64,000 bases of DNA, taken from Streptomyces sp. NBC_00285. Lineage in GTDB: Bacteria > Actinomycetota > Actinomycetes > Streptomycetales > Streptomycetaceae. The stretch lies in the NCBI RefSeq assembly GCF_036174265.1, contig NZ_CP108055.1, positions 10,106,001-10,170,000 of the forward strand, read 5' to 3'. The notes under the pieces were generated by a model, which was given only the letters and a program-made list of their open reading frames with translations, was not told the DNA's origin and did no database searches. Below, in pieces: positions 1 to 8,053 of this stretch (position 1 is the first letter of the stretch; every line of letters starts with the position of its first letter). The translations under genes and the position numbers were made by a program.

Positions 1-152
1 TCGGCGACCGTGGTGAGCGTCAGCTGCCCGGCCTGCTTGTCGTGTGTGACGACGAACCCGTCCCCGGGCTCACCTATCCTACGAATGACCGGCGTGGACC
101 CGCCAAAACGGTAGTACAAGCTCAGGTCTGTTTCTTCGGCAGGCTCTCTCAT
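1..152 (-). CDS. Unknown protein, N-terminal part (runs off window)
   Basis: An open frame reads leftward from an ATG at 152 to the window edge, giving about 50 residues that begin MREPAEETDLSLYYRFGG. A CAGGAG ribosome site lies about 15 bases upstream of the ATG, somewhat far. The peptide is a coherent mix of hydrophobic and charged residues with no low-complexity shadow character. I do not recognise a family. It diverges from the NB-ARC/TPR gene starting at 232, with only 79 bases between them, so the two probably share a promoter region and may be functionally coupled. The C-terminus lies outside the window. Confidence 0.5.
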   Translation of the reverse strand, partial: MREPAEETDLSLYYRFGGSTPVIRRIGEPGDGFVVTHDKQAGQLTLTTVA

Positions 153-231
153 CGGTTTCGTCAGCGGCTCCTGGGATAGCATCACGCAGGCTGTTGGCCG
201 TCGCGGAAGCGGTGATACTGAAGAGGGAGCC

Positions 232-2253
232 ATGTGGCGAACGCTGGCCGGTGTGGTGTCCGGTCTGCTTGTGCTGTTCGTCGGCAGTCTCGCCTTCAAC
301 GCGGCATCCGGGCAAAGCCATTGGCCAGGACCGCTCGACCTCGTGCGGGTCCACCCCTGGCTGGCGCTCCTCCTCCTGATACCTGTGTCGCTGATCGGGC
401 TGTGGCAGGCGCCGCGCCGCGACCGCGGACCGAACCCGCCCATGACGTACCAACTGCCGCCGCGCAACACTGACTTCGCTGCCCGCGACGCCACGCTGCG
501 GGAACTGCGGCAGCGCCTCACCTCGGCGAGCGGTGTCCCGATGCTGGTCGTGCGTGGGATGGGCGGTGTCGGCAAGACCCAACTCGCGGTCGAATACGCC
601 TACCGACATCTTGAGAAGTACCGGTTCATCGCGTTCGTGCATGCCGGGGACGCCGATCGGGTGGCGTCGCAGTTCGTGTCTCTGGCCGGGGAGCTGGGGC
701 TGGCGGAGGCAAGCTTCGACCAGGTCATCCCGCGGGTGTACGGCAAGTTGGCGGACCGCAGGCCTTGGCTGATCATCTTCGACAACGGGGAGGAACAGAA
801 CACTCTCACGCACGCGCTGCCGTCGGGTGGCCTGGCGACCAACGGCCATGTCATCGTCACCACCAGAGTGAGGAACTGGTCGAGCAGTGCCGGTGTGATC
901 GGTCTGGACGTGTTCGCCAGGCAGGAGTCGGTGAGACTGCTGACGCGTCGGGTGCCCGGCATGACCGCGGCGGTAGCGGACCGGATCGCCGAGGAACTGG
1001 GGGACCTGCCGCTGGCGTTGGAGCAGGCAGCCGGGTACATGGAGTACAACCAGACGGCGCCCGATGACTACGTGATGCTGTTGGCGTCCCGGCTGGAGGA
1101 GATGATCTCGCTGCGCGCACCGGGCGACCGGTCGGCGGTGATGGTGGGGGCCCTGTGGCAGCTCAGTGTGCGAAGGCTGGAGGCGGAGCGGCCGCAGGCA
1201 GTGCGGATGCTGAGGCTGTGTGCCCTACTGGCGCCGGAGCCGATCCCGCTGGACCTGTTCACCCGTAGTCCCGAGATCCTGAACGTGGGCGCCGCCGATC
1301 CGCTGGTGTGGGACAGGACGGTCGGCGCCCTGGCCGGTCTGGGACTCGCGCGGCGCGGGAACGCATCCCTGGTGGTGCACCGGCTGGTGCAGGCCGCCGT
1401 CCGGGCCGATATGCCGGAGGAGGCGCATGCCGACGCCCGGGTCCAGCTGTGCCGGACGCTGGTCGCGGCCGTGCCGCACGACGTCCACGGTGACCCGGAC
1501 GCGCGGCCGCGCTGGCAGGAGTTGCTCTCGCACGTCCTGGCGGTGACCAAGGACGATCCACCGGCCGAGTGCGCTGCGGAGACGGCGGTGCTGCTCAGGC
1601 TGGCGTCGGAATTCCTCATCCAGATCGGGGACTACCAGATGGCACTGCCTCTGTGTGAGCGTGCCCTCGCGATCGACGAGTCGATCGAGGGCCGGGATGC
1701 GGAGACCGGCTTCGATCTGATCACTCTGGCGCAGATCCACCGTGAGCTCCACGCGCCGGAGAGGGCCCGCCCACTCGTGGAACGCGCGCTGCGGCTGCAC
1801 GAGTCCTGCCTGCCGGCGAACGATCCCGCTATCGGAACGGACCTGGCCACGCTCGCGCGCACGCTGTGCCTCCTCGGTGAACACCGTGCGGCGCTGCCAC
1901 TGGCCGAGCGGGCGCTGCAGATCGACGAGGCGGCGCTCGGGCCGAACGACCCGTACGTGAGCTTCGACCTGATTGCACTGGCGAACGTCCATGTCGACCT
2001 CGGCGACTACGAGGCGGCCCTGCCGCTGATCTCACGGGCACTGCAGATCCGCGAGGCCGTCTATGCGCCGGACCACCTGTACATCGGCTACGTCCTCATC
2101 CTCCAGGCCAAGGTCCTGCACGCGATGAACACCCCGACCGCCGTGGATTTCGCGCGCCGGGGTGCACAGATCCTGCAGACCCGGCTGGGCCGGACCCACC
2201 CCAAAACCGAGGATGCCTTCGCTCTGGTCGACCGGCTGCGTCGACTGACGTGA
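232..2253 (+). CDS. Membrane-anchored NB-ARC (STAND-type) ATPase with TPR repeats
   Basis: The 673-residue protein opens with two hydrophobic helices (about residues 5-25 and 43-60). It then has a STAND-type nucleotide-binding domain: P-loop GMGGVGKT at 109-116, Walker-B-like LIIFDN near 180-185, a VIVTTR sensor strand and a GLPLA-like LPLALEQAAG. The C-terminal third (about 450-655) carries four or five 42-44-residue tetratricopeptide repeats of the kinesin-light-chain type, each with an ALPL-x-RAL core. STAND proteins are signal-driven ATPases; the TPRs would sense or bind a partner. The two N-terminal membrane helices are unusual for this class and would tether it to the membrane. The start has GGGAGCC just upstream. 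The partner, if any, may be the divergent gene at 152. Confidence 0.85.
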   Translation: MWRTLAGVVSGLLVLFVGSLAFNAASGQSHWPGPLDLVRVHPWLALLLLIPVSLIGLWQAPRRDRGPNPPMTYQLPPRNTDFAARDATLRELRQRLTSASGVPMLVVRGMGGVGKTQLAVEYAYRHLEKYRFIAFVHAGDADRVASQFVSLAGELGLAEASFDQVIPRVYGKLADRRPWLIIFDNGEEQNTLTHALPSGGLATNGHVIVTTRVRNWSSSAGVIGLDVFARQESVRLLTRRVPGMTAAVADRIAEELGDLPLALEQAAGYMEYNQTAPDDYVMLLASRLEEMISLRAPGDRSAVMVGALWQLSVRRLEAERPQAVRMLRLCALLAPEPIPLDLFTRSPEILNVGAADPLVWDRTVGALAGLGLARRGNASLVVHRLVQAAVRADMPEEAHADARVQLCRTLVAAVPHDVHGDPDARPRWQELLSHVLAVTKDDPPAECAAETAVLLRLASEFLIQIGDYQMALPLCERALAIDESIEGRDAETGFDLITLAQIHRELHAPERARPLVERALRLHESCLPANDPAIGTDLATLARTLCLLGEHRAALPLAERALQIDEAALGPNDPYVSFDLIALANVHVDLGDYEAALPLISRALQIREAVYAPDHLYIGYVLILQAKVLHAMNTPTAVDFARRGAQILQTRLGRTHPKTEDAFALVDRLRRLT

Positions 2254-2615
2254 CGAGGACACCGGGGCCGGCAAGGCCGCTGTGCAGCGTTCCCGGAGGT
2301 GGCCGAGTTCCTTGGCGGGGTCGGCTTATGGTGGCCCGGTAGGGGAAGTTGGCTGTTCCGCCGCCCACCCCGCCCTTTCGCCTCCAGCCGGTTCCCAGTC
2401 TCGTATTTGCGGCCGCTGTGCTCTGCACGAGGCGCCGGTTCCGGTTACGCCGCCGATGGCCGGAGATACGCCGAGCCGTCTGCAGGTTGTGTTCGTCGAA
2501 GAGCCGGCGCAGACAGGCGGCGTGGAAAGCCTCAGCATCAAGGTGGGCACAGGCCCAATGAATAGTGAGTTGCGACGCCCTGTGACCGTTGGCGAGACCT
2601 GTGCGCATCCTCGTT
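2254..2615. other. Gene-free stretch between convergent genes
   Basis: These 362 bases separate the stop of the NB-ARC gene from the stop of the leftward regulator. Open frames exist on both strands, but none has a plausible start and domain content. A minus-strand frame around 2450-2600 has a weak transposase-like flavour that I cannot assign. No convincing hairpin terminator was seen. Confidence 0.4.
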
Positions 2616-3431
2616 TCAGATCGCCTGCGTGGCCAGCCTGGACAGGGCCCGCACGGCAGGTGATCCGGGGTCGGCTGTCATCAGGACGACCTCCTGGTCG
2701 TCCTCGGGCACGAGCAGGATGTCGCAGTTCAACCGCAGCGCGCCGGCCTCCGGGTGGTTCAGGGTCTTGGTGCGATGCCCGGGAGCGTGGACGGGACGCG
2801 TCTGCCAGATCTGCCGGAACTCCTCACTGCCGGCGTGCAGTTCGGCCAGCAGCGCGGCCAGCTGCAGGTCATGCGGGTAGCGGTCGGCGGCCCGGCGCAG
2901 CCGCGCCACCACGATGTGCCCGAATTCCTCGGCGCTGGAGCTCTCGTACGTCCGCCCCTGGCCCAGGAAGCGGCGTCGGGCCAGGTTCGTCGTCCCGCGT
3001 CCAAGGTCGGCGCCGAGCAGTGCCCGGGCCAGGGGGTTCCAGGCGACAACGTCGTACGCCGCGTCAGTGACGATGGCACCGGTCTGCGGGAGCCGCTCCA
3101 GCATCCGGGCCACGTGCGGGCGCACCCGCCGCACGGCGCTGATGCCGGGCGGCGCGCTCGAACCCGCCAGGCGGAACAGATGGCTGCGCTCGGCCGGCGT
3201 GAGCCGCAGCGCGCGGGCCAGCGCGTCCAGGATCCGGGCCGATGGCCGCGGACCCCGGGCCTGCTCCAGCCGCGTGTAGTAGTCGACCGACATGTGGGCG
3301 AGCTCCGCCACCTCTTCGCGGCGCAGACCCGGTGTGCGGCGGTCGGTGCCCGTCGCCGCCAGGCCGATCTCGTGCGGACGCAGGGCCGCCCGGCGGTCCC
3401 GCAGGTAGTGGGCCAGCTCCTGCCGCGCCAT
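2616..3431 (-). CDS. XRE-family regulator with MmyB-like ligand-binding domain
   Basis: The 271-residue protein has an N-terminal helix-turn-helix (about 5-85), with the typical TPGLRREEVAELAHMSVDYYTRLEQ stretch seen at 33-57. A MmyB-type PAS-like ligand-binding domain (about 100-260) follows, containing AYDVVAWNPLARALLG and a C-terminal LNHPEAGALRLNCDIL motif. Proteins of this family usually repress a neighbouring oxidoreductase gene and are thought to sense a fatty-acid-like or aromatic ligand. An upstream ATG at 3446 exists, but the ATG at 3431 has GGAGG 5 bases upstream and is preferred. It diverges from the SDR gene at 3503 over a 71-base gap holding an inverted repeat. Confidence 0.9.
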   Translation of the reverse strand: MARQELAHYLRDRRAALRPHEIGLAATGTDRRTPGLRREEVAELAHMSVDYYTRLEQARGPRPSARILDALARALRLTPAERSHLFRLAGSSAPPGISAVRRVRPHVARMLERLPQTGAIVTDAAYDVVAWNPLARALLGADLGRGTTNLARRRFLGQGRTYESSSAEEFGHIVVARLRRAADRYPHDLQLAALLAELHAGSEEFRQIWQTRPVHAPGHRTKTLNHPEAGALRLNCDILLVPEDDQEVVLMTADPGSPAVRALSRLATQAI

Positions 3432-3470
3432 ACCGCCTCCTCCCACTGCCTGGTACAGGCTGTCCCTGGC

Positions 3471-3504
3471 ATGGCACCCACGACCAGGGAAGTGTGGGTG
3501 CCAT
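3471..3504. promoter_or_regulatory. Perfect 11-bp inverted repeat, probable operator of the MmyB-type regulator
   Basis: ATGGCACCCAC (3471-3481) is repeated in inverted orientation as GTGGGTGCCAT (3494-3504), with a 12-base spacer. The right arm covers the start codon of the SDR gene. Its position between the divergent regulator and its likely target fits an autoregulatory operator that blocks SDR translation or transcription initiation. The operator role is inference. Confidence 0.6.
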
Positions 3505-4219
3505 GAATGAACGCACAGCTCTGGTCACCGGTGCCAACAAGGGCATCGGCAAGCATATCGCCCGGCTGCTCGCCGCCGAGGGCCTCACCGTGTACGTGGG
3601 CTCCCGTGACCCCGGGCGCGGGCAACGGGCCGTCGAGGAGATCGGAGCCGGGGCCCGTCTGCTGGTCCTCGACGTGAGTGATCCCGACGGCATCGCACAG
3701 GCCGCGGCTCAGATGGACCGCTTGGACGTGCTGGTCAACAACGCCGGCATCTCGCCGACACTCGCCCCGCCGACCGACACCGGCGTCGAGGAGTACCGGC
3801 GCACCTACGAGACCAATGTGTTCGGGGTAGTGGCGGTGACCAATGCCTTCCTGCCCGCCCTGCGCCGGTCCCCGAGCCCGCGCATCGTCAACATCTCCAG
3901 TGGCACCGCGTCGCTGACCTGGAGCACCACCCCCAACCCCCAGTTCACCCCGGGAAGCGGCGGCGGCGGCGCCTACCGGTCGTCCAAGGCCGCCCTCAAT
4001 GCCCTCACCGTCCTCTACGCCCAGACGCTGGCCCAGGACGGCTTCAAGGTCAACGCGCTCGCCCCCGGCCTGCGGGCCACTGATCTCAACCCCCGGGCCG
4101 CCGCGGCCGGCGGCGACCCGTCCGAGGCCGCCCAAGGTGCCCTCCGCCTGGCCCTGCTGCCGGACGACGGCCCCACCGGTGGCTTCTTCTCCTGGGACGG
4201 AACCCCCGTGCCCTGGTGA
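3503..4219 (+). CDS. SDR-family NAD(P)-dependent oxidoreductase
   Basis: This 238-residue classical short-chain dehydrogenase has the cofactor motif TGANKGIG at 9-16, NNAG at 79-82, a catalytic serine at 132/133 in NISSG, and YxxxK at Y158/K162 (YRSSK). Plant and bacterial carbonyl reductases of this subgroup share the TGANKGIG form. The C-terminus ends in GGFFSWDGTPVPW, typical of actinobacterial members paired with MmyB-type regulators. Start chosen at the ATG at 3503, next to the inverted repeat. The reading frame stays open far upstream, but nothing before 3503 looks coding because it overlaps the regulator. Confidence 0.9.
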   Translation: MNERTALVTGANKGIGKHIARLLAAEGLTVYVGSRDPGRGQRAVEEIGAGARLLVLDVSDPDGIAQAAAQMDRLDVLVNNAGISPTLAPPTDTGVEEYRRTYETNVFGVVAVTNAFLPALRRSPSPRIVNISSGTASLTWSTTPNPQFTPGSGGGGAYRSSKAALNALTVLYAQTLAQDGFKVNALAPGLRATDLNPRAAAAGGDPSEAAQGALRLALLPDDGPTGGFFSWDGTPVPW

Positions 4220-4269
4220 TCAGTCATGCGCGGAGGACGGGTGCCCGACCCCGCGCACTCGCTCTGCTG

Positions 4270-4559
4270 CCCACCCGCGCACTCCACGAGATCCAGACCC
4301 ACAACCGCCCGGACCAGCACACCCAGGACTGGCAGCAGCGCTACGCGATCCGCGCCGGCATCGAGCCACCCTCTCCCAGAACGTCCGCTCCTGCGGCCTG
4401 CGCAGAACCCGCTACCGCGGCCTGCAAAAGACCCACGTCCAGCACGTCCTGACCACGCTCGCATGCAACCTCACCCGCGTCGCCGACTGGATCGCCGACG
4501 CGACACCCACCCGACGCCGATCAACACGCTTCCACGCCCTCTGCACCGCCACCGCATAG
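4270..4559 (+). pseudogene. Transposase C-terminal remnant (IS1182/IS5-like), frameshifted
   Basis: Two overlapping frames together rebuild a transposase tail. The first (to about 4367) reads WQQRYAIRAGIE, and the second continues TLSQNVRSCGLRRTRYRGLQ and KTHVQHVLTTLACNLTRVADW to a stop at 4557-4559. These are the conserved C-terminal motifs of DDE transposases of the IS1182/IS5-like group. A frameshift separates the halves, and the N-terminal catalytic part is missing, so it is inactive. It sits between the SDR gene and the end of the inositol operon. Confidence 0.7.
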
Positions 4560-4611
4560 GCACACAAGATCACCAACAGAGTCACGGCATTGCGCCTAGG
4601 CCACGCCCGGA

Positions 4612-4647
4612 CGGCAACACCGGTCACGCGCGTGACCGGTGTTGCCG
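4612..4647. terminator. 36-bp perfect palindrome, probable terminator of the inositol operon
   Basis: The sequence CGGCAACACCGGTCACGC at 4612-4629 is followed immediately by its exact reverse complement at 4630-4647, giving an 18-bp stem with no spacer. It lies 80 bases past the stop of iolH, the last gene of the leftward inositol operon, so a strong RNA hairpin there would end transcription. A protein-binding palindrome is the alternative. No T-tract is evident, as is common in this GC range. Confidence 0.5.
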
Positions 4648-4726
4648 CCCACTTGGCACGCCGCATCTGGCAGGCGCCCTGCACCGGAGAGGCGGCTCCT
4701 CACATCTCCCGCAGGTACCTGGTGGG

Positions 4727-5593
4727 CTATCCGGCCAGTTCCTTGGAGATGCGGTCCAGCATGAACGCCGAGGACTCGCGGGCCCGCTCCTCCCAGGCGA
4801 AGACACACGCCGTGGCCACGCCGTCGAAGTCCAGCTCCCGCAGGGTGCCGAAGAAAACTTCCCAGTCGACCTCGCCCTGGCCGATGTCCAGGTGCTGGTG
4901 GATGCGGGCCGCGGTGCCGGGCGGGTTGAGGATGTACCGCAGCCCGCTGGAACCCTTGTGGTTGAAGGAGTCCGCGATGTGCACGTGCTGGAGCCTGTCA
5001 CCGGCGTAGCGCATCATCGCCGCGATGTCGGCCGTCAGGTCGGCGCCGGACAGGTGGAAGGAGTGCGGGGCGCAGTACAGGTAGTTGACCCATGGCTTGT
5101 TGATCGCCCGGACGAGGTCGACGGCGGGGGTGTTCTCCTCGCAGAAGTCGTCCGGGTGGGCCTCCAGGTTCAAAGCGATGCCTTCGCGCTCGAACAGCGG
5201 GAGCAGCTCCTCCAGGGAGCGCCAGAACGCGGCCTCGCTCTCGGCGGCGCGCTCGGGGCGGCCGTTGAACTCGCTGTTCATCAACGGGCATTCGAGGTCT
5301 GCGGTGATTTCGATCATCCGCTTCCAGTAGTGGACTGCGGCCTGCCGCTCGGTCTCGTCGGGCGAGGACCACTTGTAGAGCGGCAGGACGGAGGAGAGCT
5401 GCACGCCGTGGGTGCGCAGGGCGTTCTTCAGCTCGGCGATCCGCTCGTCGTCCGCGCGCGGGTGCAGGAAGAACGGCATGAAGTCGTCGCGCGGCGACAA
5501 CTCGATGTACTCGTAGCCGAGTTCGGCCACCGTGCGCACCATGTCGTCGATCGGCAGGGAGCGGAACATGTACGGGTCGAGAGCGATCTTCAC
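4727..5593 (-). CDS. iolH: IolH-like TIM-barrel sugar isomerase/epimerase
   Basis: The 288-residue protein of the xylose-isomerase-like TIM-barrel fold starts MKIALDPYMF and carries the metal-site elements NLEAHPDDF, CAPHSFHL, HVHIADSFNH and GQGEVDW. The overall pattern (ALDPxxF start, FxPFFxHPxADDE, YWKRxIxIT, NxEFxGRPE) matches the IolH group found in actinobacterial and rhizobial inositol clusters. Its exact reaction is not settled; an inosose or keto-sugar isomerisation is likely. GTG start, overlapping the iolG stop by 4 bases (GTGA), so it is translationally coupled. It is the last gene of the operon. Confidence 0.85.
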   Translation of the reverse strand: MKIALDPYMFRSLPIDDMVRTVAELGYEYIELSPRDDFMPFFLHPRADDERIAELKNALRTHGVQLSSVLPLYKWSSPDETERQAAVHYWKRMIEITADLECPLMNSEFNGRPERAAESEAAFWRSLEELLPLFEREGIALNLEAHPDDFCEENTPAVDLVRAINKPWVNYLYCAPHSFHLSGADLTADIAAMMRYAGDRLQHVHIADSFNHKGSSGLRYILNPPGTAARIHQHLDIGQGEVDWEVFFGTLRELDFDGVATACVFAWEERARESSAFMLDRISKELAG

Positions 5594-6606
5594 GCGACAC
5601 CTCCGTAGAAAGCGGGACGGGGCTTGAGGTCCGTGGCGACGACGCGGCCCGACTCCAGTGCCTCGACGGTCGTGGCGGTGATGACGGTGGCGGCGTATCC
5701 GTCCCAGGCGGACGGCCCGGTGGGCTCGTCACCGGCGGCAATGCCTGCGATCCACTCCCGGAACTCGGTGTCGAAGGCGTCCCGGAAGCGGCCGACCCAG
5801 TCGGTGAGCACCTCGGTGCTGTGCTGGGCGGCCCTGCGGACCGCGACGGTGGCCGGGTCGGGCAGCCGTACGAGGCCCTCCTCGCCGACTGCCTCACACT
5901 GGATGTCGTAGCCGTACTGGCAGTTGACGAAGACCTCAAGGTCGATGCGGACGCCCTTGGCGGTCTCGAAGAGCATGATCTGCGGGTCCTTCAGGTGCGC
6001 GAACCGCCTGCTCGTGGCGCGCGGGGTGAGCACCTGGGTGGAGACGATCTCGTCGTCGAGGAGCCAGCGCAGCACGTCCACCTCATGCACCGCCGTGTCC
6101 AGGGCCGCCATGGCAGAGGTGTACGACTGAGGGACGGTCGGGTTGCGGTGGGCGCAGTGCACGATCAGCGGCTCACCGATCCGGCCCGCGTCGATGACCT
6201 GCTTCATCTGCCGGTAGCCGGCATCGTAGCGGCGCATGAAGCCGACCTGGACCAGGCGGCGGCCGTGCGCGGTCTCGGCCTCGATGATTTTGAGGCAGTC
6301 CTCGGGGGTGGTGGCCAGGGGCTTCTCACAGAACACCGGCTTACCGGCGGCGACCGCGGTCAGCACGTGCTCGGCGTGTGTGGGGCCCCACGAGGTCACG
6401 AGGACGGCGTCGACATCCTCGGAAGCGATCAGGGCGGCGCTGTCGGGCAGTACCCGGGCGTTGAACGGGGCTGCCGCGTCCTGGGCGCGGGCGGTGTCGA
6501 TGTCGGTGACGGCGGTTACCTGCACGCCGGTGACGGTGTGGGTGAGGCGACGGATGTGTTCTTTGCCGATCCAGCCGGCGCCGATGACGCCTACGCGTAC
6601 GGTCAT
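5590..6606 (-). CDS. iolG: Inositol 2-dehydrogenase, Gfo/Idh/MocA family
   Basis: This 338-residue protein begins MTVRVGVIGAGWIGKEH, with a Rossmann GxGxxG near residues 8-13. It has the family EKPLA motif near 95 and a catalytic-region HEVDVLRWLL. The family oxidises sugar-like polyols with NAD(P). Within this operon the expected step is myo-inositol to 2-keto-myo-inositol, the first reaction of the pathway. The open frame extends far upstream, but the ATG at 6606 gives the canonical N-terminus. Two paralogues are present at 16372 and 17445. The gap to the porter gene upstream is 23 bases. Confidence 0.9.
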   Translation of the reverse strand: MTVRVGVIGAGWIGKEHIRRLTHTVTGVQVTAVTDIDTARAQDAAAPFNARVLPDSAALIASEDVDAVLVTSWGPTHAEHVLTAVAAGKPVFCEKPLATTPEDCLKIIEAETAHGRRLVQVGFMRRYDAGYRQMKQVIDAGRIGEPLIVHCAHRNPTVPQSYTSAMAALDTAVHEVDVLRWLLDDEIVSTQVLTPRATSRRFAHLKDPQIMLFETAKGVRIDLEVFVNCQYGYDIQCEAVGEEGLVRLPDPATVAVRRAAQHSTEVLTDWVGRFRDAFDTEFREWIAGIAAGDEPTGPSAWDGYAATVITATTVEALESGRVVATDLKPRPAFYGGVA

Positions 6607-6629
6607 GTGGATTCCTACCTGGTCCTGAA

Positions 6630-8045
6630 CTAGGAGAAGCGCGTGCGGAGTTCGGCTTCGAGGGTTTCGAGGGAGCGCCCCTTGGTCTCGGGGACGCAGA
6701 GCTTCACGAAGGCGACGGCGAGGATGCCCAGCACCGCGAAGAGGAAGAAGGTGTTGGACACGCCCACCCCGTCGACCAGGGAGGGGAAGGCGAGCCCGAT
6801 GGCGAAGTTGGTCAGCCACAGTACGACGGCGGCCATGCCCATCCCAGAGGCGCGCATCCGCATGGGGAAGATCTCCGAGAGCATCAGCCAGGTCACCGGT
6901 GAGATCGCGCCTTGCTGGAAGGCGAGGAAGGTGACGGTCATCGCGAGCACGAGGTATGCCCGGGCGTCGCCGGACGGCAGGAGCAGTGAGAAGACACCGA
7001 TCAGCACCAGCGCGGCTGTGGTTCCGAGCTGTCCGGTCATCAGCATCGGACGGCGGGGCACGCGGCCCAGCAGCCAGATCCCGACGAAGGTGGCGAGCAC
7101 GGAGACGACACCGTTGGCGATGTTGGCGGTCAGCGCGCTGTCGGAGGTGAAGCCGGCGTCGGTGAGGATCTGGGTGCCGTAGTACATGATCGTGTTGACA
7201 CCGGTGACCTGTTGCACGATCGCGATCCCGAAGCCCACGAACATCAGCCTGCGGATCCAGGGTGTGGCTTTGATGTCCGCCCAGCCACCGAGCCGCTGCT
7301 CGGCGTCCTTGACGGCGAGCGCGGCCACCTCTTTGAGCTCGGCCTCGGCCCGCTGCCGGGTCCTGACTTGCTTGAGGACGTCCAGGGCCTCGTTGTAGCG
7401 GCTCTTCGAGGCCAGCCATCGGGGACTTTCCGGCATCACCAGGACGCCGAACCAGAGAGCCACGGCCGGTAGTGTCGCCACGACCAGCATCCAGCGCCAC
7501 ACACCGCCGGACTCGTCGCCCACCCGTGCGATGACCGCGTTGCAGGTGAACGCGGTTAGTTGGCCGGTGACGATCATGAGTTCGTTACGGGTGACCAGTG
7601 CGCCCCGCCGCTCCGCGGGGGAGATCTCCGCGAGGTACACGGGTACCGTGACCGACGCGCCGCCGACCGCGAGACCGAGCACGAACCTGGCCACGACCAT
7701 GACCTCGGTGTTCGGGGCGAGGGTGGCGGCCAGCGCGCCGACGAAGAACAGGACGGCCAGCGTGAGGATGCTGCGCCGTCGGCCGCGTGTGTCCGAGAGC
7801 CGTCCTCCGACGACCGCGCCGAGCGCGGCGCCCAGCAGGAGGGAGCTGGTGACCATGCCCTCGGTGATGGGCGTGAGTCCGAGGTCGTCGGTCATGTACG
7901 GCAGGGCGCCGTTGATGACGCCGGTGTCGTAGCCGAAGAGGAGCCCGCCGAAGGTGGCCACGACCGTGATGAGCCGCAGTCGGCGGGAGACGACCGCAGG
8001 GGGCGCGTGGTCCGTGACCGGGCCGGTGCCGAGCTTGACGTCCAT
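6630..8045 (-). CDS. MFS sugar/inositol porter (IolT-like)
   Basis: The 471-residue protein has 12 predicted membrane segments and the sugar-porter signatures: GYDTGVINGALPY in helix 1, GRR between helices 2 and 3, PESPRWL at the end of helix 6, QQVTGVNTIMYY in helix 7 and PETKGRSLE at the C-terminus. This matches proton-coupled inositol transporters (IolT) and related hexose porters. Placed inside the inositol operon, 8 bases downstream of the IolE-like gene, it most likely imports myo-inositol. An ABC system at 18440-21431 offers a second uptake route. Confidence 0.9.
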   Translation of the reverse strand: MDVKLGTGPVTDHAPPAVVSRRLRLITVVATFGGLLFGYDTGVINGALPYMTDDLGLTPITEGMVTSSLLLGAALGAVVGGRLSDTRGRRRSILTLAVLFFVGALAATLAPNTEVMVVARFVLGLAVGGASVTVPVYLAEISPAERRGALVTRNELMIVTGQLTAFTCNAVIARVGDESGGVWRWMLVVATLPAVALWFGVLVMPESPRWLASKSRYNEALDVLKQVRTRQRAEAELKEVAALAVKDAEQRLGGWADIKATPWIRRLMFVGFGIAIVQQVTGVNTIMYYGTQILTDAGFTSDSALTANIANGVVSVLATFVGIWLLGRVPRRPMLMTGQLGTTAALVLIGVFSLLLPSGDARAYLVLAMTVTFLAFQQGAISPVTWLMLSEIFPMRMRASGMGMAAVVLWLTNFAIGLAFPSLVDGVGVSNTFFLFAVLGILAVAFVKLCVPETKGRSLETLEAELRTRFS

Positions 8046-8053
8046 GGTGCCTC

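Noticed and set aside
4226..5608. Long plus-strand open frame of 460 codons opposite iolH
   Set aside because: It is antisense to the clearly recognised IolH-like gene, with no domain of its own; high GC content opens such shadow frames.
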